Assembly (NCBI GenBank): GCA_902362865.1
Contig: CABIYE010000012.1
Span: forward strand, 1 to 64,000
DNA: 64,000 nucleotides
Reading direction: 5' to 3'
Source: Clostridiaceae bacterium
Lineage (GTDB): Bacteria > Bacillota > Clostridia > Lachnospirales > Lachnospiraceae
Numbering within the stretch: the first letter of the stretch is position 1; every line of letters begins with the position of its first letter. A program made the translations under genes and the position numbers. Below the pieces are notes generated by a model, which searched no databases, was not told the DNA's origin, and worked only from the letters and a program-made list of their open reading frames with translations. This document shows positions 7,522 through 15,600 of the stretch, in pieces.

Positions 7522-9432
7522 TTACTCTTTGTAAATAGCGCCGAAACGACATTTTTCCATACAGGCGCCACATTTCACACATTTATCCTGATTAATCATA
7601 TGCGGCTCTTTTACCTTGCCGATGATCGCGTCATTCGGGCAAGTTCTTGCACAGAGCGTACAGCCCTTACATTTATCAGCATCAATCTTATACTGAAGCA
7701 GGTCTTTACAGACGCCTGCCGGACATTTCTTGTCAACAATATGGGCAATATATTCATCCTTAAAATAGCGAAGCGTTGAAAGAACCGGGTTTGGCGCCGT
7801 CTGTCCCAATGCGCACAGAGAGTTGGATTTCAAATGATCCGCCAGCTCTTCCAGCCGGTCTAAATCTTCCATCGTTCCCTGTCCTTTGGTAATCTTATCC
7901 AGGATTTCCAGCATACGCCTGGTTCCCACACGGCATGGCGTACATTTACCACAGGATTCATCTACCGTAAATTCCAGGAAGAACTTGGCAATATCTACCA
8001 TACAGGTATCTTCATCCATAACGATCAAACCGCCGGAGCCCATCATGGAACCAATTGCAATCAGGTTATCATAGTCAATCGGCACGTCAAAGTGCTCTGC
8101 AGGGATACATCCGCCGGAAGGTCCGCCTGTCTGTGCAGCCTTGAATTTCTTTCCATTTGGAATACCGCCGCCGATTTCTTCTACGATTTCCCGGAGCGTT
8201 GTTCCCATAGGGATTTCTACCAGTCCCGTGTTATTTACCTTACCACCGAGAGCAAATACTTTCGTTCCTTTGGACTTTTCCGTTCCCATGGACGCGAACC
8301 ACTCGGCCCCGTTCAGGATAATCTGCGGAATATTTGCATAAGTCTCTACATTATTTAAAATTGTCGGCTTCTGGAACAGACCCTTTAACGCCGGGAACGG
8401 CGGACGCGGACGCGGCTCGCCTCTGTTTCCTTCAATAGAAGTCATAAGGGCTGTCTCCTCACCGCATACGAAAGCTCCTGCTCCTAATCTGAGTTCAATA
8501 TCAAAATCAAATCCAGTTCCGAAAATATCTTTACCCAAAAGACCGTACTCTCTTGCCTGTCCAATTGCAATATTCAGACGCTCTACCGCAATCGGATACT
8601 CAGCACGCACATAGATATATCCCTGAGAAGCTCCAATTGCATACCCGGCAATCGCCATTGCTTCCAATACTACGTGAGGATCGCCTTCCAATACGGAACG
8701 ATCCATAAATGCTCCTGGATCGCCTTCATCGGCGTTACAACAGACATACTTCTGATCTGCTGCATTGGCAGCCGCAAATTTCCACTTCAATCCGGTGGGG
8801 AATCCCGCACCGCCACGGCCGCGCAGCCCGCTGTCCAGAATGGTCTGGATAACCTCCTCCGGCTTCATCTCCGTCAGCACCTTGCCCAACGCCTCATAAC
8901 CACGGGTTCCTATGTATTCCTCAATATTCTCCGGGCTGATGACGCCGCAGTTGCGCAGTGCAACTCTGTGCTGCTTCTTATAAAACTTCGTCTCTTGCAG
9001 CGGAAGCACCTCATTGCCTCTTACCGTCTCATCATACAGAAGACGGGTAACTACCTTTCCATTTACCAGGTGTTCTTCCACGATTTCCGGAATATCTTCC
9101 TCTTTCACCATGGAATAGAATGCTCCTTCCGGATACACAATCATAATCGGTCCCAAGGCACACAGACCAAAGCACCCTGTCTTTATCACATTTACATCAT
9201 TTTCAATTCCCTGTTTTGCAAGCTCTTCCGCCAACTTCTCACGGATTCTCTGACTTCCCGAAGAAGTACATCCGGTACCTCCGCACACCAGAACATGATA
9301 ACGATACTTTGTATCAAACTGAAGCTCTTCTGCCTTCTTTAGGCCCTTTATCAATTCCTCGTGTTCAGAACGGAACGCCACTTCTCCCTGCATTTTCTCT
9401 CTAATTACACGTAATTCTTCCAGAGATTTCAT
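7522..9432 (-). CDS. [FeFe] hydrogenase NADH-binding (NuoF/HydB-like) subunit
   Basis: The 636-residue flavoprotein oxidises NADH, or reduces NAD in reverse, and passes electrons to the hydrogenase subunit. An N-terminal thioredoxin-like [2Fe-2S] domain (VCGGTGCTSSGS and CFGLCALGP) is fused to the NuoF core. The NADH/FMN motifs GLRGRGGAGFPTG and CNADEGDPGA, GAFVCGEETA and the 4Fe-4S motif ESCGKCTPCR are present. A C-terminal two-[4Fe-4S] ferredoxin domain follows (CKGCTLCARTC, CVKCGACMEKC). The fused N-terminus replaces a separate HndB-type protein. The start is preceded by GGAGGG at good spacing. In related enzymes this subunit can take part in electron bifurcation with ferredoxin. Confidence 0.9.
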   Translation of the reverse strand: MKSLEELRVIREKMQGEVAFRSEHEELIKGLKKAEELQFDTKYRYHVLVCGGTGCTSSGSQRIREKLAEELAKQGIENDVNVIKTGCFGLCALGPIMIVYPEGAFYSMVKEEDIPEIVEEHLVNGKVVTRLLYDETVRGNEVLPLQETKFYKKQHRVALRNCGVISPENIEEYIGTRGYEALGKVLTEMKPEEVIQTILDSGLRGRGGAGFPTGLKWKFAAANAADQKYVCCNADEGDPGAFMDRSVLEGDPHVVLEAMAIAGYAIGASQGYIYVRAEYPIAVERLNIAIGQAREYGLLGKDIFGTGFDFDIELRLGAGAFVCGEETALMTSIEGNRGEPRPRPPFPALKGLFQKPTILNNVETYANIPQIILNGAEWFASMGTEKSKGTKVFALGGKVNNTGLVEIPMGTTLREIVEEIGGGIPNGKKFKAAQTGGPSGGCIPAEHFDVPIDYDNLIAIGSMMGSGGLIVMDEDTCMVDIAKFFLEFTVDESCGKCTPCRVGTRRMLEILDKITKGQGTMEDLDRLEELADHLKSNSLCALGQTAPNPVLSTLRYFKDEYIAHIVDKKCPAGVCKDLLQYKIDADKCKGCTLCARTCPNDAIIGKVKEPHMINQDKCVKCGACMEKCRFGAIYKE

Positions 9433-9452
9433 ACTGTCCCTCCATTCAAATA

Positions 9453-9947
9453 TTATTCGTATTTTGCCAGGATATCATCAATATCCTCTACCTTCAACCG
9501 TCCATAGACTTCATCATTAATTGTCATAACCGGCGCCAGGCCGCACGCTCCGATACAGCGGCAGGCGTCCAGGGAAAACTTGCCATCAGGGGTACATTCT
9601 CCGCCAACGATGCCAAGCTTCTCCATCAGCTTATTATAAATATCTCCGGAACCTTTTACGTAACATGCCGTACCAAGACAGACAGATATTTTGTATTTGC
9701 CCTTTGGATTCAGATTGAACTGAGAATAGAATGTAACAACTCCATATATCTTCTCCAATGGTATTCCCGTCTCATCAGAAATAATTTTCTGCACTTCAAT
9801 CGGGAGATAACCGTAGATGTCCTGAGCCTTCTGCAGGATTGGCATAAGGGCGCCTTTCTCATCCTTCAGCTCGTGAATCACGCCAAGCAGTGCTTTTTCT
9901 TGTTCTTCGGTTCCCCGAAATTGAACAGTTGTTTTCTTAGAAAGCAT
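9453..9947 (-). CDS. [FeFe] hydrogenase NuoE/HydC-like [2Fe-2S] subunit
   Basis: This is a 164-residue thioredoxin-fold electron-transfer subunit. Four cysteines typical of the NuoE [2Fe-2S] site are seen in CLGTACYVKG and CRCIGACGLAP. The N-terminal helical part contains the usual PILQKAQDIYGYLP signature. It is the first gene of the hydrogenase operon, with AAGGAGG before the ATG. A promoter was not clearly found in the 140-bp gap upstream. Confidence 0.92.
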   Translation of the reverse strand: MLSKKTTVQFRGTEEQEKALLGVIHELKDEKGALMPILQKAQDIYGYLPIEVQKIISDETGIPLEKIYGVVTFYSQFNLNPKGKYKISVCLGTACYVKGSGDIYNKLMEKLGIVGGECTPDGKFSLDACRCIGACGLAPVMTINDEVYGRLKVEDIDDILAKYE

Positions 9948-10082
9948 TTTTTAACCTCCTTAAAATATAGTATTCACTTTCCGCTTACTCGCGCTTTAGT
10001 ACCAGTATATTCTAACATAGAAGTTTCAGAATTACCATGATATTATCTCCTCTTTTCCTTTATTTTTTTACATTTTACAAAA

Positions 10083-10111
10083 AGATCCCACAATACACTG
10101 TGAGATCTCTC
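10083..10111 (-). terminator. Terminator of the DUF1538/PII-like operon
   Basis: On the minus strand the stem AGATCTCACA pairs with TGTGGGATCT across a short loop and is followed by TTTTG. It lies about 45 bp after the stop of the PII-like gene. Confidence 0.7.
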
Positions 10112-10154
10112 TGTCTTTATGAAAGAATCATAAAACTTATACTCCGCGGGAAAA

Positions 10155-10847
10155 TCAAAAGCCAACCACCGAATCAATGGGTAATGACATTACAATCCCT
10201 TTAGCATCGCTATGCATCCCGCACTTTTCACCGATACTCTGCATAAGCTTCATCTTATTTTCCGTCTCTGAAAGTATCATTACGATTTCTTTCTCCTTCT
10301 GCACGCTAAGCCCCCAAAAATCAACTACTTCCTCATTTTCAATGCGGCGGCTCTGCACCACGGTTCCGCCTTTTGCTCCCACTGCTCTGGCTGCTTCCAT
10401 TACATCACCGTCAAAGCCCCTGTTTACAATCGCCGCAATCAGAACGTACTTTGTTTCTGCCATTTCATTCTCTTCCTTTCTATCCATGAAATACATAGGT
10501 TTCTCTATATTTTGTGTCAACATACGCAGAATCAGATGATTTGCACCGGTAAGCGGTATCGTAAAGGCAACGCCGCTGTTCACAGACTCAAGCCGCAGCT
10601 CTGTGTTTAATTTATCAATCAATATATCCGATAAATGCTTTGGTACCATACTAATCAGTACACATTTATCAATTCCTCCAAGCCCTAACATATCCATTAT
10701 TTCATTGGATGCGGTTCCCCTGGCGCTGAAACGGTACTGTACAGGCAAAGCCCCTTTTTGAAATATTTTCACCGCTTTTTCAGCAAGTTTGGGAGTCGTA
10801 ATTAACATAAGCAATTGAAAAGACATTTTTTTTGCGTCATTCTTCAT
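10155..10847 (-). CDS. Tandem PII-like protein
   Basis: This 230-residue soluble protein appears to be two PII-like ferredoxin folds in one chain. The second half (about 130-230) begins like GlnB proteins and holds the PII-type segment GFDGDVMEAARAVGAKGGTV, followed by an ordered EIVMILSE strand. The first half (about 1-115) has the same size and a weaker likeness (LITTPKLAEKAVKIF). A canonical T-loop uridylylation tyrosine is not evident. Its start lies inside the end of the DUF1538 gene (11-bp overlap), so the two are co-translated. PII-like proteins usually bind nucleotides and gate a partner transporter. Here the partner would be the DUF1538 protein. The ligand is unknown. Confidence 0.72.
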   Translation of the reverse strand: MKNDAKKMSFQLLMLITTPKLAEKAVKIFQKGALPVQYRFSARGTASNEIMDMLGLGGIDKCVLISMVPKHLSDILIDKLNTELRLESVNSGVAFTIPLTGANHLILRMLTQNIEKPMYFMDRKEENEMAETKYVLIAAIVNRGFDGDVMEAARAVGAKGGTVVQSRRIENEEVVDFWGLSVQKEKEIVMILSETENKMKLMQSIGEKCGMHSDAKGIVMSLPIDSVVGF

Positions 10848-12378
10848 TTACTTCATCCTCCTCAAAGTCAACAATCATATCGCTATTATCGTAAAGTCCT
10901 GCACTTTGTTCCACATTTTTATGATGTCCGTCCATCTTATGTTTATAAACCAGTCCCATAATCTGCACAGCTATCAATGGTGTGAGTGCGACAAGTGCGA
11001 CAACACCAAAAGCATCCGTCATGATATTTCCGCCAACTGCCTGACAAACGCCGATACTAAGCGGCAGCAAAAAGGTTGTCGTCATAGGTCCGCTTGCAAC
11101 GCCGCCGGAGTCAAAGGCAATTCCAACAAAAATATCCGGCACGAATTTCGACAAAACCAAAGCAATCATGTACCCCGGAATAATTATCCATTGAATGGGA
11201 ATTCCCAGGAGAACTCTGAGCATAGCCAGGCCGACACTGACGGAAACGCCAATCGCCATACACTGATTCATCGTTTTAACGGAAATGGCACCATTGGTAA
11301 CATTTTCGACCTGGTGGTTCAGCACTTGTATCGCAGGTTCCGCTTTTACAATATAATATCCAATTAACATGCCGATTGGCACAAGCAGCCATTTAAACGA
11401 CGCACCTGCCAATTCTTTTCCAAGATATGAACCCACCGGAGCGAAGCCTGTATTCACGCCGCAAAGGAATAGTACCAAACCAACGTAAGTATAAACAAAA
11501 CCTACCATAATCCGTATAATCTGCCGTCTTTGATAGCGGTGGGCCAAAACCTGAAAAACAATAAATACCACCAGGATAGGAAGAAGAGATCGCATTACCT
11601 CCCCGGCATATACCGGCATCCCTCTCATAAATTCCCGCACAACATCCCTTGTCGTCACAACATCTGCCACATCAGTCACCGTGTATGTCGCTTCTGAAGG
11701 TTTATAAAAACATCCCAGAATAAGCACAGCAAGAATCGGTCCCACACTGGACAATGCAACAAGTCCAAAGCTGTCGCCTAAAGAATTTTTGTCACTGCGC
11801 ATCGAGGCAAGCCCCACCCCTAACGCCATAATGAACGGCACGGTTATCGGTCCGGTCGTTACACCGCCCGAATCAAATGCAACAGCAAGGAATTCTTCCG
11901 GAACAAAAAATGAAATTATAATAAGCGCTATGTAAAAAATAAACAACAACGTCGATAAATGAATCCGGTATCGAATGCGAATGACTGCCAGGGCAAGAAA
12001 GATTCCAACACCGACCGCCACTGTCAAAATCAGTACTCTATTCGGAATTGCAGGAACCTGCCGGGCCAGCACCTGCAGATCCGGCTCGGATATTGTAATC
12101 ATAACTCCCATAACAAAACTGATGAAAATCACAATCCCTGTTTTTCTGGTTCTGGATATTTGTACACCAATACCTTCTCCAAGCGGCGACATTGCCATTT
12201 CAGCTCCAAGTTGAAAAAATCCCATCCCCACAATCAGCATAACTGCTCCCGTAAGGAACATGACAACACTTCCCAGTTCCATCGGCACCAGAAAAACGCT
12301 GATAAGCAATACGATTCCCGTTATCGGCAGCACTGCTGAAAGAGATTCCTTTATTTTTTCTTTTAATTTAGGATTCAT
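10837..12378 (-). CDS. DUF1538 duplicated integral membrane protein
   Basis: This is a polytopic membrane protein of about 513 residues made of two homologous halves. The halves share motif pairs: EPDLQVLARQV with EPAIQVLNHQV, FDSGGVTTGP with FDSGGVASGP, and DSFGLVALSSVGP with DAFGVVALVALTP. Such pseudo-symmetry with Gly/Ser/Pro-rich breaks is typical of secondary transporters, but no substrate is known to me for DUF1538. The start is the ATG at 12378, preceded by AAAGGAGG at 10 bases; a TTG farther upstream is unlikely. A promoter lies at 12419-12447 and the PII-like gene follows with overlap. Confidence 0.78.
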   Translation of the reverse strand: MNPKLKEKIKESLSAVLPITGIVLLISVFLVPMELGSVVMFLTGAVMLIVGMGFFQLGAEMAMSPLGEGIGVQISRTRKTGIVIFISFVMGVMITISEPDLQVLARQVPAIPNRVLILTVAVGVGIFLALAVIRIRYRIHLSTLLFIFYIALIIISFFVPEEFLAVAFDSGGVTTGPITVPFIMALGVGLASMRSDKNSLGDSFGLVALSSVGPILAVLILGCFYKPSEATYTVTDVADVVTTRDVVREFMRGMPVYAGEVMRSLLPILVVFIVFQVLAHRYQRRQIIRIMVGFVYTYVGLVLFLCGVNTGFAPVGSYLGKELAGASFKWLLVPIGMLIGYYIVKAEPAIQVLNHQVENVTNGAISVKTMNQCMAIGVSVSVGLAMLRVLLGIPIQWIIIPGYMIALVLSKFVPDIFVGIAFDSGGVASGPMTTTFLLPLSIGVCQAVGGNIMTDAFGVVALVALTPLIAVQIMGLVYKHKMDGHHKNVEQSAGLYDNSDMIVDFEEDEVNEE

Positions 12379-12418
12379 GAAGTCGGAACCTCCTTTCTGC
12401 AAATGGTAATTAAACCGG

Positions 12419-12447
12419 AGTCTACCATCTTCTCACAATGCAGTCAA
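12419..12447 (-). promoter_or_regulatory. Promoter of the DUF1538/PII-like operon
   Basis: On the minus strand TTGACT (12442-12447), a 17-bp spacer and TAGACT (12419-12424). The -10 box is imperfect. Confidence 0.5.
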
Positions 12448-12490
12448 TGTTTTATTTCTCAAATTTTTCTAAAACTTTTATATCCTCTCT

Positions 12491-12623
12491 TTCTTTAAAA
12501 GGTGTAATTTTACTGCCTGTTCTTATTGCCATAAAAAAAATTCCCGGCAATCTCCCAATGTCTTACGATCGTGACAAAGGAATACTGCCAGGAATTCTCT
12601 GCTTTATTTACTTCACTTATTTA
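12491..12623. repeat. Direct repeat copy A with terminator, flanking the SLH gene
   Basis: This stretch, which begins at the SLH gene stop codon, is nearly identical to 19206-19387 apart from an extra hairpin module there. It contains a long intrinsic terminator. Confidence 0.8.
12539..12596 (-). terminator. Terminator of the SLH/glycoside-hydrolase-like gene
   Basis: On the minus strand AATTCCTGGCA pairs with TGCCGGGAATT around a loop of about 36 bases and is followed by a run of T. Confidence 0.65.
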
Positions 12624-15600
12624 CTTATCAAACTTCTCCATAAATCTCTGGATAATGATTGCGCATTCTGCACGGCTTGTGCCGCCCTGCGGGTCGAGAC
12701 GGTAGGAACCGTCTGCATTTTCTTTTCCTTCAATGATTCCGTTACCTACCGCCCATTTCATGGCTTTTTCCGCAAATTCCGTTACCTTATCGGCGTCCGT
12801 AAATTTGCTGATATCGGTCGGTTCTTCGGATTCATACTTCATGTAATCTGCATAGCGGTACATCATGGTTACCATCTGCTCACGGGTAATCGGATCGTTC
12901 GTTCCAAAGTAACCGGAGTCTGTATAACCGGTAACTACGCCTATCTGTGATGCCCAAATGACCGCTTCTGAATAGAACTGTCCCGCCGGTACATCCGGGA
13001 ATTTCGCCGTATATGTCACATCCGGCTCGCCGTTCATCCGGTAAAGAATGGTTGCAAACTGTGCACGAGGAAGGACAACATATGGTCCAAAATGCGTAGG
13101 ATCCATACCCGTCATAATCTCTTCGTAGTAATTGTAAGCCACTTCGTTATAGAACCAGTCGCTTTCTTTCACATCTTCGTATGGAAGCTCTTTTCTTTGC
13201 AGAGCCTTTGCTGCTTTGTCAAGTGCTGCAGCCGCATCATCAATTTCTTTCTGCGTTGCATCCGCATCCGCCAATACTTCTTTCGCCTGATTCAAAGCTT
13301 CTTCGTAAGCTATCCAGCTTTCTTCCGTATACTTAGCTTTCTCGGTATCCGGTACCGCTGCCTTAACCACTGCTTCCAAAGCTGTCTTGTCTGTTTCATT
13401 CGGTTTCGCTGCTTCCTTCACTGTAACCTTGAAGGTCGCTGTCTGTCCGCCATATGCTACCGTTACTATCTGTTCGCCAACCTTGGTATTGTCATAGCCG
13501 CTTACTTCGCAATCCTTTACTGCAATATCTTTTTTGTCACCGTTACTGTATGTTGCGGTTATCTTTATTCCGGTAAGATCAAGCTCTTCCCCTGCTGTAT
13601 ACTCCGTCTTTTCCGGTGCCGTAACGGCAATGGATGATACTGTAACCGGATCCACAGGTTTTTGGGAATCTTTCACATCATAACTAAAGGACTTTGTCAT
13701 GATTTTAATTCCTTCTTTATAGGATACCGTGGCTTCCCTTGATCCTGCTGTTGTTGTATAGAATCCGCGCACCGCATATTCATCGGCAGATAACTCCCGC
13801 GTTGTTCCGTCGGAATAAACCGCCTTTACTGCCATTCCTTCTGCGTCAAATTCCTCACCTATCTGATATTCTGTCTTACCCGGCGCTGTTACATCTAAAT
13901 CTGTCAATTCTACGATTTTCTCTTTCGGCTGCGCAATGGAGATATAAGTAAGCTGTATAGTAAGGTTCCGGTTCTCTTCCGGCTTCACGCGAAGATCAAT
14001 CGTAATATATCCATCTACAGCCTCCACTTCTCCCGTCACTGTTACCGGCGTTCCTCCTGCCACTTCCAGTCCGTCTGCCGAAAGCTGTTCTCTGCCGTCC
14101 GTATCATAGTTTGCATAGACAACAGGATTGAATGCATTAGACCACGTATTATTCAGACCAATCTCAACAGGATATTTTACGCCGTCTTCTGCTTCCGGCA
14201 TCTGGAATTTATAAGAGATATACATCTCTTCTTCATTCAGAGAGCCGCCTAAGATAGCGCTGTCCTGCCCTTCTGCAAATACAAGGCTTTCTGTTACCGG
14301 GCATCCATCCTGCGCATCCGCTTTGGAATTTATCCACTTTGTAGCCACGGCATTCCCCTGCTCATATCCATCTCTGTCGCCATTTTTGTCATATAATCCC
14401 CAGCTATACTCTGTATCAATGCCTTTTGCAAATACCTGATCTGTCAAGCTTCCCTGTAAGGTTCCCTTTACCACGCCCTCAGAGGCCGTTGCCGGGTTCC
14501 TGTCGCCACAATCCACGAAATACAGTAGATTGCTGTCTGCTGACGCAGTTGTTTTCAAATTGTTAAAAGCATTCCCCAATGTTCTCTCGCAGCTGTCTAC
14601 CTCTGCCTGTTCAGAAGCCGGAACATTTTCCCTGTCCAGATATACTTTTGCTGCGCTCTTTGCTGTTTGAAGAGCCTTCCATGAATTTTCTTCATACATA
14701 CTTTCTTCATTTGAAAGCGAATCCACAACCTTATACAACTGTTCCAATTTACTTAAATCAGCGGAAGTGCTTTCAACCTTCGTAATTTTAATATAGCTTA
14801 TATAGAAAGTTCCGCCGTTTACATCTCTCTCATAGCTTAAAGCAAGCTCATTTCCATCGGCTTCACCAACTTCAGCCTGAACCGTCCTGGAAATAAATTT
14901 ATCCGTATATCCGGTTGCCTCTCCCATATTGAAAGTCTCAATCTCATTTCCGTTGGCTTTTACCGTTACATCTCCGCCCCAGCAGCTTCCCCATTTGTTA
15001 CAATATCCGGTCTCTATCTGGTAATCACCCGGTTCCAACTCAAACGCATAACGGATATATTTATGGCTTCCTTCAAAATTATTATCCTTCGTCTGGTATG
15101 CCGTCGAACGGAAGGTTTTACTCTTGTCACTCTCATCCTGATTATTCCAGTCTGTCGTAGTCTGCCATTTTGTCCAAAGTCCCGCACTTCCATCTGACGA
15201 ATCTATCGGATAATCTTCCTCTGTTGTCACAACACCCCATTTATATCCGGTCTGTCCGTCCATTCCATAATACCGGTCTGTTGTACTGTTTCTCGTTCCA
15301 AAAAGCTCTCCATCCGGAAGTGTTGTTTCATTGTTATCACCACAATCCACAAAGTACAGCACAGAACTGTCAACCTTGGAAGTATCCCTTGCAGGGATTG
15401 TTTGTATACTGAAATCATCTACATATACGGTTCCCTTTGTCAGCGAACCGGTATCAATCTCTATTTCAACATCCATACCCTCCGCAATCCAGAAATCAAT
15501 AATCGTCTGCAGATACGCGTCCCCAAGATTGATTTCTCTCTCAGAAATACTTACCACATCTTTTCCTGATTTCACGGTAGCTCTTACTTTTACCTTGCCC

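Noticed and set aside
9960..10080. Promoter for the hydrogenase operon
   Set aside because: TAGAAT and TATACT are present as possible -10 boxes, but no -35 lies at proper spacing.
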